From NCBI RefSeq assembly GCF_000276665.1, contig NW_004955418.1:8269136-8333135 (forward strand): 64,000 nt of DNA, written 5' to 3'. Of the stretch, positions 12,257-23,738 are shown one piece after another (positions within the stretch are counted from its first letter, which is position 1; every line of letters starts with the position of its first letter). The position numbers and the translations under genes were made by a program. Source of the DNA: Chinchilla lanigera (lineage: Eukaryota; Chordata; Mammalia; Rodentia; Chinchillidae). The notes below the pieces were generated by a model. That model had not been told where the DNA came from, did no database searches, and saw only the letters and a program-made list of their open reading frames with translations.

Positions 12257-13882
12257 GATTTATTGCTTTTTTAAAATCACTATAGATAAGTGAAAAAGAT
12301 ATATTCCTCAAAAATGATTTGTGAAAAACATGAAATATTGACTACAACACAAGAAAGAATAATTGTATTCTTATAAGAAAAAACCACTCATTTCATTTTC
12401 AATGAAAAATCAATAATAATAACCATGGGATGAATCTTCTACTATAAACATATTCAACAAATTCTCTTCACAAAGTTTGAATGGATGTTGTTAAAATGTA
12501 TTCATTATTTCTCATCCAAAGGAAAGACCTAATGAAGAAACCAAGAGTATCCTTTAAATTCTAAGATAAAGGAGAGAATTTGTTTCCTTTTCGCAAAAAA
12601 GGGGCTTTGGATTATGGCAAAAATTACATTCAATTACTGTGTGACTTGAATTTATACACTACTATACATGTAATATACATGAAAAAAGTTTATTCAAGTA
12701 TATAGATAATTGCTGAATATTTTGGTATTTGGAAAGAAATACTGCAGTGGATCTTATAACATATGCATATGTAGATATGCAGGTCTATGTGTATGTATCG
12801 CGATTTCTTTGTATACCTCAAGAAACAATTTTTTCTTCTTAATGGTGACATCTTTTCTGCTAGTAGATAACAGGTACCCCACATACTATTTCCTTTTTGC
12901 CTTGAATGCCTGAGTGTATGCACACAGGATTGCTAAATATTACTATTGCATTACACTTTTCAACTTCTGTAAGGGTATTCAAAAGGATTGTTAAAACATT
13001 TCATTTTACTTCGTTTTATTAGTGAGTGTTCTTTTCCGTTTTTATTGAAAAATGTCTGTTATTATTTATATTCTCACAATTTTGATGCCTTTATGTAATG
13101 TCATTTATTGGATGCATTGTATTAGTCAAAATTATTTCTTAGTTAAAATAAGATTTATAAGAACCTTTTCGAAATAATGAGGATTAGACCTAGACTTAGT
13201 TCTTTACTAAGTCATTAGGGTGATTCACAGTCGTCTTAGTCATGTAACAGAGAAATGTAATATTTGAAAAAACTCATAAAACAAATGAAAGATATTATTT
13301 TACTCTAGCAGATTTACATGCCACAAAGAAATTTGTTTTAATGAAAAGAATGGCAAAATCTTTAAACACAGAAAGCAAACATCTAAGGAGCAAGTGGAGT
13401 TTTCTGTTAGCTTCTCTATGACTGCTCTGCTTCAGTGCTACTTTCTTATCTTACACTTACATATTGATAATTTTCTACTTAAGTGAGAGGTTCCTACTTC
13501 GAAGTAAAATTTTCATACAAACATGTACATGTAAGTAGACATCGTGACTGTTTTGATACATACTTAATATTTTTGAAAATTGTGATATGCTTAAGGTGAG
13601 TGCTCTGTTAACACCCCTATAGCTTTATAAAATTGTCTTTCATAGCTTTATAAAATCTGTAGCTTTACAAAATCACCTTTCACTATGTCATGGTTTCATT
13701 GGAAGAATTGATCAATGGTTACAGAATATTAAAGGTAAGCAGACTTTGAATCATATATTAGAATGTGTTACCTTACAAATAATAAATTAAAGAACACAAG
13801 TTCATTTATGTTTGCATATTATAAAACTATCTAATATTTGACAATTTAAGAAAGAAACAAAAGTAACTGAATTCTGCTGATT

Positions 13883-13890
<8 letters not shown>
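12257..13890. other. AT-rich unique sequence, nothing recognised
   Basis: The frames at 12690-12923 (minus) and 12710-12913 (plus) overlap each other and carry no family signature. At about 13619-13680 a TAGCTTTATAAAAT-like unit appears three times in degenerate tandem form. Confidence 0.5.
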
Positions 13891-13920
<30 letters not shown>

Positions 13921-14037
13921 AACAAGGTCTTATATGTGGCCCAGGAAGCTCTTGAATTCCTGGGCTCAATTATTTCTTACAACTCTGGCTTCCTAGTGCT
14001 TATATTAGAGGCACATCCCACCCACAACACCTAGCTC
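13891..14037 (-). mobile_element. B1/7SL-derived SINE, antisense
   Basis: A 25-T run (the antisense A tail) precedes GGTCTTATATGTGGCCCAGG ... GAATTCCTGGGCTCAA ... CACAACACCTAGCT. This is the reverse complement of a B1/Alu-like monomer, moderately diverged. Confidence 0.75.
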
Positions 14038-14309
14038 ATTTATAACTTGCTAGCAACTAAAAATATTTTTCTTTGTGAGAGATATGCTAAATTTGCCTTG
14101 TGTGTGCCTAGGAACCTATATTTGAAATGATTAAAATATTTATCATCTACATTCTCTTTATGATATAAAGTTCTTAAAAATAAATCAAATCATACTCAGG
14201 TTGTGATATGTCATTTAATAAGATTTGCAGTGGGAAAAATAATTTCCAATTTTACTTTTATAATTGAATGACATTTGCTAAACAGATATCATTTTGCATG
14301 TTTTGTACA

Positions 14310-14635
14310 TGTCTTAGTCTGCTTCTTTTTGCTAAGACACAATACCTGGTACCTCAGTTTAAAGGGGAAGAGGCTTATCTGCGCTCACAGTTTAGAGGTT
14401 TCAGTCCATGGTCAAAAGTTTAAACACAAAAACAACATTACGGAAGTGCCTGAGTGAAGAAAGATGGTCCTGTCATTGCAGCCAGGAAGCAGAGAGCAGA
14501 AAGAGGAGCCTAAGGGAGATAAACCCTTCCAGTAGCAACCCCCTGACTTCTGACCAGGCCCTGCATCCTCACAGCAAGTCAGTGGTATCATCCCCATGAG
14601 TCAGTCACCTACCAATGGCCTCATATTTTGGAAGA
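14310..14635 (-). mobile_element. MaLR LTR, antisense
   Basis: It begins TGTCTTAGTCTGC and continues GCTAAGACACAATACCTGG, the reverse complement of a MaLR LTR 3' end (...GGTATTTTGTCTC...AACTAAGACA). The 5' end of the LTR is missing on the right, where a separate sense-strand MaLR LTR begins almost at once. Confidence 0.7.
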
Positions 14636-14707
14636 TGTTATGGTTTGTGTCTAGGTCTATAAGCATCCTCATATTTTGGAAGATGTTATGGTTTGTGTCT
14701 AGGTCTA
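14619..14707 (+). repeat. 48-bp tandem duplication across an LTR junction
   Basis: The 41 bases at 14619-14659 recur exactly at 14667-14707. The duplicated unit contains flanking DNA plus the first 24 or so bases of the sense MaLR LTR (TGTTATGGTTTGTGTCTAGG), so it arose after that insertion. Confidence 0.9.
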
Positions 14708-15112
14708 CCCCCCAAAGCCTCATGCAGTCTTAGATGGACCTTTTCCAGAGGCAGCTAAATTTAGCGTTTGTGATTGATTCCTAGTGCAATGCTAAGATGA
14801 GGGTACCGGGATTAAAGTGAGTGATTGCTAGATCAGTATATTGATTGGATTGGAACCGCCCTATTCCAACAATCTGGATAAGATAAAAGGGGCAGAAAGA
14901 GGCTTGTTTCACCTTTTTGCTCCTGTTGCTTTTGCTATCTTCTGCTGCCCTGGCAACCGTGACCTGTTGCCCCTCTACCATATGTCATCCCGCTTTGGAG
15001 CCAGCCAATTGTGTACTAACACTGCTACCAATTCTGAGCTAAATAAAACTTTCCTCCTCTAACTTTGAGTATTGGGTATTTTGTCTCAGAGATGAGAAAG
15101 GTAATTAAGACA
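14684..15112 (+). mobile_element. MaLR solo LTR with perfect 5-bp target duplication
   Basis: The LTR runs from TGTTATGGTTTGTGTCTAGG to GAGAAAGGTAATTAAGACA, with AATAAA at about 15044 and a GGGTATTTTGTCTCAGAGAT 3' end typical of MaLR (MLT1/MST/ORR1-like) LTRs. GAAGA precedes it at 14679-14683 and follows it at 15113-15117, giving the 5-bp duplication expected for ERVL-class integration. No internal sequence is present, so it is a solo LTR of 429 bp. Confidence 0.9.
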
Positions 15113-15117
15113 GAAGA

Positions 15118-17386
15118 TTTATATTTTTGATCTTCAAAGTCTAAATTGGTCACAGTTTATGGTACATAACCTAGTCTACATTAACAAACCTTCCATAAAT
15201 TACTTATAATACTGTCATATTCAATACTCTTATATACTCTGAAATAATACAAATTAATTTAGAAGCCATTCCAAAATTTTGATAAAGACTTACCACAATT
15301 CAAATACTGTAATGTCTATGCTAAATAATAGTTAAAAGTCACTCAATGAATAAAATACTTATTTTATACTTTAAAAGATTTTAGTTTTGTCATTTTTATA
15401 CTGCGTTACAATCATGTCTGAAAAATAACAGTGAAGTGTTAAGTCGTGATATTAGTTCGTAATAGACATTCCTTAAGTAAACTATTCAAGCAATTTTCAT
15501 GGTTTTATCTAAGTATGTATAGTATTAAAGCATGGACTTTTGACAAGAAATTGTTGGAAATATAGCAAATTGATTAAATGTGTATTTTAACACACATCAC
15601 AAATGCATAACTCTTCATGTTTCTCAATACTAATTGTCAACTTCTTGTTTTGCTGTCATAAGAGTCAAACTTCATCGGAAATAGAATACATATTGTCTAA
15701 CACATATTAGATAAACAGTGTTAAACACTTTATATATCCATCATGTTATTATATTACCCAACCTAGTTTATAAAGAAATGAAATGAACTGAGAGATATTT
15801 TATATATTAACTGGAATTTTAACTTAGCTCAGTTAATAAAATGTTATCCTGGAACTATTTTTTTGCTTTACAGGTATTTTGAAGATTTAAATGCAAATAA
15901 TGGTAATTTATCTTTCTATTGTTACAAATAAGCAAATTGGACATGAATGACTCAAAAGAGACAGGAGAAGATAGAAATAAACAAACAACATTATTATTTT
16001 TGTTCACTGTGCTCAATTTAAAAAACAGAAAGGGGGAATAAATATGTTCTGGTTCTTTTGTAAATCTCTAATTTGTATCCTATTCATCTGCTGGAAAATT
16101 ATTTTATTTTACAGAGGACTCATCCATATTAATTTTTCCAATAATGTTTTAAAATTGTGCAGCTATTGATGCAAATTTATAAAGCTAAAGGAAAAGGAAA
16201 TAAATCTAAAAGGTATTGCAATATTTAATCCTACTCTAAATGCTGAATGTTAGAATTTAGCTTACATATATTTCTTTTAAATCTGGCCTACTATTCACAT
16301 TGCAAATTGAAATCAATTTTATTGTGTGGTTTTAGAGCCTGTGCTTAATTTCTTTTGCCTGTCATGCCATTCATGTATGTGAAATTCAGTTTGATACACT
16401 AAAACTTGCAAACTTTTGAATCTGTGGAACTGTTTCTTATTAAGTGCATATTGTCAAGATAAATTTGGGTCTGTGAATATAGTATTGTTTGGTAATTTTC
16501 AAGCAAGTTACCATCATCTTGTATTAATTTCAATCATCAAACACATGGCCACTCACCTTCTGTGCAATCTAAGGTAATTGAGTTAACATTTCTGTATCTT
16601 ACTTCTCAAGAATTGTCTTACAGAAAACTTAGTTAAGGGGCTTAAATTATTGTCATGTGAAAAATAAACTGATTACAAGGCTGATATATGACTACCCATC
16701 AAGAAAACTGTAAATAAAGTGGCAAAACAATTAGCCTCACCTTGTCAGACCTCTAGAAATGTATAAAAATGTTAAATCAACTAATATCTAACAGAAAAGG
16801 AGAATATTTGAATTTTGTTGAGAAATACTTGTAGTATTTAAGCTTATGTTTGTCCTGTTCACTTGTCAGGTTGATGGAAGATTCAAAGACCATAAAATAT
16901 ATTCCTGGTATAGTTTCCCAGCATTGAAAGGAATGACCTTGGACCTTATTCTTAAGTAATAGTGATTATTTGTTTTAACCCATGTAGTGTCTTTCTGAAA
17001 TACTAGCTCAAGAGGACGGCCTCACTTCTGCTTAACTAGAGCACCCCTGAAGTGGGTACCCACATGTTGAAAACATTTAAAGAATAAATCATAAAGTGAT
17101 TCTTCCAGGACTAGGAGTAGAAACTAGAATAAGTTAGTGACAATTAAAAACTCAGAGGGAATCTGAGGAATGAGATGCTCTGATGAATGAGGACCTTTCC
17201 TCAATGTTGTAATATAAACCTCACAGTTTACAGGACATGTGCCTCACTGGGCTAGCAGACATTCGAGGACATCTGAGATGGGAAGAGAATTTAGGCTCCA
17301 ACTTCTGCTGTAACTTCCTGTAAGGGACTTAGACTGTGGTCATTTGAAAATTGAGTGAGGTGGTCACAGGATGGTGTGTGACCACC
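15118..17386. other. AT-rich unique sequence, possible conserved islands
   Basis: There is no gene and no recognised repeat. The parts 16090-16280 and 16330-16560 have an even mix of short AT-rich homeobox/POU-like words and no repeat signature, so they could be regulatory. I cannot support more than that. Confidence 0.4.
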
Positions 17387-17871
17387 TGTATCAATCAGGG
17401 TTTTACTGGAGAAACAGATATAACACAGGATGTACAAATTAGAAGAAATTACAAGATTGGCTTACGACGGTCAGCCAGAGAGTTGTATGGGAAAGTGTGC
17501 AGAGGGTGTCTGCACACTGAAGACTGGAGGAATCAGTCCAGGGTCTGGAGTTCACTGCAGAGTTCTGTGCAAGTCTGTACCAGGAGGCCAATGAGTCTGT
17601 GACAGAAGGCTGAAGGATCCAAGGTGGAAGCCAGAGTCTGCACTAGAAGCCAGGAGACTAAGTCCAAGCTGAAGGTGAAGACTGGAGCTCCTTCAAAAGG
17701 AATAGAAGCACCTCTGTCCTTCTTTATTTCCCTTTTATATTATCTAGGTGATGATCCACCCTAGGGTGGCTCCTCTACACCGTAGGGTGTAGAATTGCTG
17801 AGCCAATTGCTGAGCCGAGTTTAGTTATGCTTCTAAACTTCTCAAGTTGACATAATCAATCAACCACTACA
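17387..17871 (-). mobile_element. ERVL (MLT2-like) solo LTR, perfect 5-bp target duplication
   Basis: On the plus strand it starts TGTATCAATCAGGGTTTTAC and ends CAAGTTGACATAATCAATCA...CCACTACA. This is the reverse complement of an MLT2-like LTR, whose known shape is TGTGATGGTTAA...GTCAACTTG...GAGAACCCTGACTAATACA. CCACC occurs on both sides (17382-17386 and 17872-17876), the 5-bp duplication expected for ERVL. The length is 485 bp with no internal region. Confidence 0.88.
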
Positions 17872-18145
17872 CCACCTCTACATGGAAGCTATGAATACAG
17901 TGGCAAAACAATCAGCATGGAATTTATCAAACCTTAAAAATTCATTAAAAATGTCATGGCAAATAAATGATACCTATTTAAGAAAAATAAAGCATAAATT
18001 TTGGTGGGTGATATTTTATATTTCACATGAACTGTATGTCTTAAAAACAACTACAACACCTTTGTGATCAGCTGAATCCCAGAATTGTTTAATACTATCA
18101 TGTCGTCATTGTTGTAGTGATGCTCTTTTGTTCCAAATGCAGGAG

Positions 18146-18272
18146 CCAGGTATGATGGTGCATACCTGTAATCGTGGTACTCTGGGAGCCCGAGGCAGTA
18201 GTACTGCAAGTTGGAGCCCAGTCTGTAAGAATTAGTAATTTAGTGAGAATCCATCCCAAAATAAAAGAGAAA
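18146..18272 (+). mobile_element. B1-like SINE
   Basis: GCCAGGTATGATGGTGCATA, CCTGTAATCGTGGTACTCTG and GAGGCAGTAGTACTGCAAG align with the B1/7SL-derived head and body, followed by CAAAATAAAAGAGAAAGAG as the A-rich tail. The copy is diverged. Confidence 0.8.
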
Positions 18273-18287
18273 GAGAACTACTCAGCA

Positions 18288-18519
18288 CAAGGAAATCTGT
18301 TCAACATCATACCACGTTAGGGAAATTCAAATCAAAACCATGTGAAATTCTAGTGCATAATAACTAGAATGATTATAAGAACAAAAAAAGTGCAAGATAA
18401 TACATGCTGGCAAGGATGTCAATAAACTGAAGTCCTCACACATTGCTGGTTGTAGTGAAGGACAGTGCAGTCACCAGAAAAAGTAGTTTGAGAAAAGTAG
18501 CAATCTTAAAAATGTTATG
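18288..18519 (+). mobile_element. L1 3' fragment, left part of an interrupted copy
   Basis: AAGATAATACATGCTGGCAA, GGATGTCAATAAACTGAAG and ACACATTGCTGGTTG follow the well-known stretch near the 3' end of old L1 elements (GTGCTGGCGAGGATGTGGAG...ACACTGTTGG). The match stops near GTTATG (18514-18519) and resumes colinearly at 19357. Confidence 0.75.
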
Positions 18520-19356
18520 CAGTATACCCCTGTGAAGTCGCAGTTCAAAGTTCACAGCCTCAGGGTTTGTACATGTTTCCGTAGAACCTAACTAATAAAT
18601 AACTGGTCTTGGAAACCCCTGCAGTTTCATGAAAAGCACAAATATCCTCCTCCATTTTTTTTTTTTAAATTTTAAAGAGAAAACCAAAACAAGTTAGCAA
18701 ACACACAGACATGAACAAAAAGACATAAAAACAATAAAAGCAATACAGAATTTCAGACAAGGTGATAGGAAATTAACAGTGGAAGCTTTGTTACATATTG
18801 TCATCTTCAAATTGGTTATTCAGATAAATAGAGGCATGTAAGATTGATCAAACAAACATTAATTGTTCCTTTCAATAAAGCAATAGAAATTAGTAGCACA
18901 ATTATCTTAGCTACCTTGTGTGTCCCTTCCTTCTTTCTTTCTTTTCTCTTTTTTAGAAGGAGATTTGTAAGTAGCCAATCTGAAAGCTTTATTCAGTTCG
19001 CTTTGCTGCTCATTGGCTGCTGCCCTGTAATCCATCTCCAATGGGTGGACCAGCATTCCTGCATCATAACAGGTTTCTATAGTGCATAGCTATCTCCATT
19101 GTTCTCAATTTTGTTCTGCTTAAGGCCCTAAGATCCCTGAGATGCCAACAAAATGCCCTGCACCTTCTGAGGCTTTAATGCAATATTTTGTTAAATTACA
19201 TATCAGTGGGAAGCATAGCATATTTAGGGTTTAAACTATAAAAATAAGCATTTATACACATTTTTATGAGCATATCTGAAATTTGCAGTTTTTCATAATT
19301 CTCAGGTGCTCTAAGAATGTAATCCCCATGAATTTTGGAGGCCCACTCTAGAGATA
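18520..19356. mobile_element. Unidentified 0.84-kb insertion splitting an L1
   Basis: The L1 reading breaks after GTTATG at 18514-18519 and resumes with GTTATG at 19357-19362, so 837 bp are inserted with an apparent 6-bp (or shorter) target duplication. The insert begins CAGTATACCCCTGTGAAG and ends CACTCTAGAGATA. It has a T-run at about 18654-18665 followed by A-rich sequence. It shows no clear LTR TG...CA ends in either orientation, no convincing terminal inverted repeats and no coding family. It could be a truncated LTR retrotransposon internal part or a DNA transposon relic. Confidence 0.5.
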
Positions 19357-19817
19357 GTTATGATATGATCTAGTCATTCTACTGTTTGATATGAATACAA
19401 TTTAATTGAAAAAGAAATTGTAAACAAACACTTGTATATGTATGTTCATATTACTGTTATTTACAGTAGTAAAAAAACCTTTAAAAGCACAAAGTATTCA
19501 CCTACTAAGAATGTGTAAGTGGTATCAGATATATCCATTAATATAGTGTTATTCAGCCATTGGGAACAAGTGAACTACTGATTACATCATGTTCGTGTTC
19601 CAGCACAGATGGCCCTTGAAATAGTTAAGGTGAGCAAAAGGAGCTGGATACCGTAGGGGTACACAGCACTTAAATTTCATTTCTGTGCATAGAAACAGAA
19701 CTTACATTAGTGCTGCCAGAGGCTAGAAAGAGACAGACATCTGGATGGAGGAATGGGGGACTAATCGCAGGGTCTACTTTTAAGATTATAGAAATATTCT
19801 GGAATTAGATAGCCTTG
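19357..19817 (+). mobile_element. L1 3' UTR, middle part of an interrupted copy
   Basis: GATATGATCTAGTCATTCTA, TGTATATGTATGTTCATATT, TTATTCAGCCATTGGGAACA and ATTCTGGAATTAGATAG are recognisable L1M-type 3' UTR landmarks. It ends where the ERVK-like LTR is inserted. Confidence 0.8.
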
Positions 19818-20159
19818 TGTGGGAAAAGGGGGTCCAGAGGTCTGGTTGACGGCCGTGGCGGAGGAGCGAGTTTGAGCAGACTTAGACTCATCATGTCCTC
19901 GGCAGACCGAGTGAGTCACCCGGCCTAGGCTGTCCAGCTCTGCTCTCCTACTTCCACACCGTCCCCCACCAATAGTCCCATCTCCAAACCACACCCCTAG
20001 CCCGCCTCCATTGCCACGCCTCTAGCCTGCACTGTAAAAAGCCTGGTACTTCCGCAATAAAGTAGATCTGCGCCGTCAGCCTGGTCTCCGGCGTCTTCTT
20101 TTCACTGCACTGCCGCTTACCACGGGCCCAGGTCCCTCGACCCAAGAGGTTCGACCTCA
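19818..20159 (+). mobile_element. ERVK/IAP-like solo LTR with perfect 6-bp target duplication
   Basis: A 342-bp GC-rich, CpG-containing element starts TGTGGGAAAAGGGGG and ends GAGGTTCGACCTCA, with a CAATAAAGTAG polyadenylation signal at about 20056. GCCTTG flanks it exactly (19812-19817 and 20160-20165); a 6-bp duplication is characteristic of class II (ERVK, including IAP) integrases. It lies in the L1 3' UTR, which reads through once the LTR and one GCCTTG are removed. No internal genes remain. The ERVK assignment rests on the duplication size and compactness. Confidence 0.85.
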
Positions 20160-20262
20160 GCCTTGGTGCTTGCACAATATTGTGAGTGAGCTAAAGCCAC
20201 TGGATTTCACGCTTACTTGTGTTGATGAGTGTCATGTTGTGTGAATTGTATCTCTATAACAC
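20160..20262 (+). mobile_element. L1 3' UTR, right end of the interrupted copy
   Basis: GCTTGCACAATATTGTGAGT, AAAGCCACTGGATT and TGTGTGAATTGTATCTCTAT match the terminal L1M pattern (GGTTGCACAACNNTGTGAAT...GCCACTGAATT...TGTGAATTNTACCTCAATAA). This closes the L1 copy that starts at 18288. Confidence 0.8.
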
Positions 20263-22240
20263 AAAGGAGTGCATGCTTTGGGATATACAGAAAATAAAAT
20301 CTTACGGATTTGAAAATGATCTATGTTAGGATTTTTATCATGTGGTCCAGAGATAAGCTAAGTTTTAAATTTGGTTGAAAAAGTTAATGGACAATTTAAT
20401 AATGTGTCACATAAAAGTAAATATAGGCAAACAGACTATTTAGAAGGGCTATAGCAACAGAATGTTTTGTCTAGACTACAAGAACTACTAGTGTCTCAAA
20501 ATGACAACAGAAGTGGCATTTCTCTTCCAGGAAGGACTGAACAAGGCTCACAACACTCTGGGTACAGTTCAGTGATAGTGTGATATTATTTGGTGTCTAG
20601 ACCATGTTCAAATGTTTGCCTGACAACACAAATGGTCAACAATTTAGAACATTAAGGAATAGCAGAAGTCTGATAGAAGTTTGAGTCAAGTTTGTGTGTA
20701 TTTTGTCCAGATTATTGAAAGCTAGTGAGTGGCATTAAATATTACAAGAGCAATGTCCAATAAACATAAAGGAATGATTTTTTAAATCTATTTTTAGATA
20801 TCTAAAGCTTTAATAGAACACAAATATTCTCTTTACATTTCTAATTTCTCTGGTAAAATCTGTCCCACTAGGATCTCTTTGTAGTAATACTTGGTTAAGC
20901 TACTTTCTGAAACTCCAAGTACTTAACATCTTAAATTTATGCTTCCTTAGGAAAAACAGAATAGCTCATATAACTCACTATTCAAGAAGACCTTTCTTTC
21001 CAGTTATTATTTCAAATTAATGGGGCTAGCTAAAAGCATTTGAAGGGATCATAAAATAATTGAGAATTTCAGGTTTAAAGTTATGCAGCTCACACGTGCT
21101 AATAAGGCACAAGTTTACAGGTGTTCACAGAGTTTGGTGGGAAACTAGGACATCAAAAGCAACACCACTGACAACACTAACTGTTGGTTCTTAGAGGATT
21201 TAGGTCACATGCATTTTCAAAGATTTATTAATGGTATATACAAAGAAATTTCCTGTAAGATAAGGAAGGCAGAATGCCTGTGAAGCCAACTACTTAAGGT
21301 TCATGGTTTTTCATTTCATGACCCCTCCAAAAGCTGTGTGCAGATCCCTGGCAATGGGTTCACATGGCCATATGTTTTTTGTATATTTAATTAAAGTAAG
21401 GCATCTTAACGATAACTACTGAAAACCACTGTTTCTTTCCACTCAGATTTCCTCTCATTCTCACTTTCCTTTGTGTCGTGGTGGTAATGATGCACCATGT
21501 GAATTTCTTGGATTCAGCTAAGAGATAGTTGAATTAGGTCTATATTTAGTTTGAATTTAAAAGGATATAATTATGTGGTTCACATTTCTTTTACATATGG
21601 CTAAGTTATTGTTAGCTGGCCAAAGCAGTGATGAGTTCTATAAATATTTTCTGTTCACAGTGTTGCCCACATTGTACTGCATCATATCACAGAGAACTAG
21701 GTGGCACTGTGGTATGAATCTCTCCTAGAATGCTTTGTATAGAAAGTAAGCGGGCAGTGGTAGAGAAATGAATGAAGTCAGAAACTGGTCTGTGCAAAAT
21801 TCTGCCCAAATTCAAATGTATAAACATTGGCCCTTATCAACACATAGTCAAAGCAGAAGGTCCTTCCTGCAGAGTATGTAATTATAATTGCTCCATGTGA
21901 TATTTTATGGAAATTGTTCACAATATAATGTAGATTCTGTATCCACAAGGCAAAGACCTGAATCTGTACTAAAAATAGTGCATGTTTCTGCATGTGGCAT
22001 CACATGTTTGAGGCAACCCAACTATTAGTGATAATCACAAAGATAGCAAAACATATTTTCATTAACTGTATTAAAGATTGACTCATACGTCTTCTCTCTA
22101 AATAGATAAAATATGATAAAATCACTGTCGTATCAGGAATCAGTCAAACAGCAGGTAGTGGAACACATAACAAACATGGTGAAAGGTAGTTCATCCAGAT
22201 ATTACAACATTTTTTAAGACTGTGGTGGATTTTACTTCAT
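20263..22240. other. Unique AT-rich sequence, nothing recognised
   Basis: There is no gene-like frame. The frame at 21778-21993 (minus, 71 codons) has no family signature. I recognise no SINE or LTR. Confidence 0.5.
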
Positions 22241-22245
22241 TTCTT

Positions 22246-22720
22246 TGTGGTAGGCTAAATAATGATCCCTAAACCTATTAGGCTTTGGATGCCTGCATCC
22301 TTTGAATGTTGCCTTATCCAGCAAAACAGACTGTCTATTTGGGATTAAATTACAAGTCTTTGGATGGGTGGGAGGGTATCCTGGATTATGCAGTGAGTAC
22401 TAAATGGAGTACTGAATATCACTTGAGAAGAAGCAGAAGACAAAATTATAGGTAATGCAATGCCTCTAGTACGTGGCTATGCTGTCAGTTTTGAAAATGA
22501 ACTAAGGAGCTACAAATGAAGAAGTACAGGTAATGGAGTTCTAGAAGCTTGGAAAAGTAAGGGACATGTTTCACCGAAGAGCCAGCAGAGGGATCACGAC
22601 CCTGCTGAGACCCTGATTTGTGTGTGAAACAAATTTGGACTTCTGACATCAGAAATGCAGAATAAGTTTGAATTCTTTTAAGCTTTCAAGTTTGTGGTGG
22701 TTTGTTTTATAGAAAACTGT
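22246..22720 (+). mobile_element. MLT1-like MaLR LTR
   Basis: TGTGGTAGGCTAAATAATG, TATCCTGGATTATGCAG, TTCTAGAAGCTTGGAAAAG, GACCCTGCTGAGACCCTGAT, TTTGGACTTCTGACATCAG and AAGTTTGTGGTGGTTTGTTT occur in the order of an MLT1-family LTR. TTCTT at 22241-22245 and 22721-22725 could be the 5-bp duplication, although the expected terminal CA is decayed. Confidence 0.75.
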
Positions 22721-22725
22721 TTCTT

Positions 22726-23646
22726 TAAACTTTTGAAAATAATGACATGATTCAATCCCTCTTTGCAAATACAATAAACATATACGTTTTTTTAAATTTG
22801 CTCTTCTATTTTAGAAACATTTTCTTCAGGATGGCTTCAAAAATTAATTGAGTAATCTCACGAAAGCTGCCTCTACTCCTGGCAACAGTTGTACAGGTAC
22901 TTTGAGACTATCAATCCATATTCATCAATGTTGCTAATAAAGTCATTAATATAAATAAATGCTGAGTACCTTTTCAATACTAGGCACTGTGCTGAGTATG
23001 ACTGGGACAAATGCAATCATAAGTCATGATTGAGTATCTGTTGTATCAGGTCCTGCAGAGGGTACTAGAGTCATACATTGACTTGATAAGTGATTGTGGG
23101 ATTTGGTGATGTTATGTCCCTGGGGCAATTCTTATTCCTTTAAGATAGGCTGTTTGTTTCAAATCATGAATTGGAGAAATTATATTAAAGGGAAATATTG
23201 TGCTATCTTCTGGCATGTTACTGCATATTTATTATCTTTAGATTCTCAAAATACACATTTATAAGAAAATGTCATAGTAATAATTGCTTAGTGAAATATT
23301 TAAAAACAAGATATTTCTTTAGAACATCACAAGAATGAAAAGATATATTTAAAAAGCATTTGAATTTCTAACAATGTAGAACTCAAAATTAACAACACAT
23401 TTAATAGATGGAAGAAGAAAGTATACTTATTTTAAACAGGATAGTGTAATAGCTCTATTTTCTGCTTCCATACTGTGCTTGCCAAATAAACTATTTCATT
23501 TTTTAAAAGACAGAATTACTTATCTTTGTGGGAAAAATCTATCTCTCTCTCTACGTTTTTGCTGCTTCATTTGTCTTTACATTTTATGCTATTTCTCCCC
23601 TATTCTAAATTGTGGAGCTAAGCCCTCTCAAAAGAATTTCTTTATT
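22726..23646. other. Unique sequence, nothing firmly recognised
   Basis: At about 22965-23010 the phrase CTAGGCACTGTGCTGAGTA resembles a common ancient mammalian repeat end (MIR/L2 class), but the match is too short to call. The remainder is AT-rich with no gene. Confidence 0.45.
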
Positions 23647-23738
23647 TTCCTTTTATTTTGCAGGAGAGCAGAAATTGAACGCAGGACCTTGTGCTTGCCA
23701 GGCAGGTACTTGTGCCACTGAGCTATATTCTCCCGAGT
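23647..23738 (-). mobile_element. ID-type SINE, antisense
   Basis: TTGAACGCAGGACCTTGTGC, TTGCCAGGCAGGTACTTGTG and CCACTGAGCTATATTCTCCC are the reverse complement of the ID tRNA-like body. A T-rich stretch on the left is the antisense tail. Confidence 0.85.
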
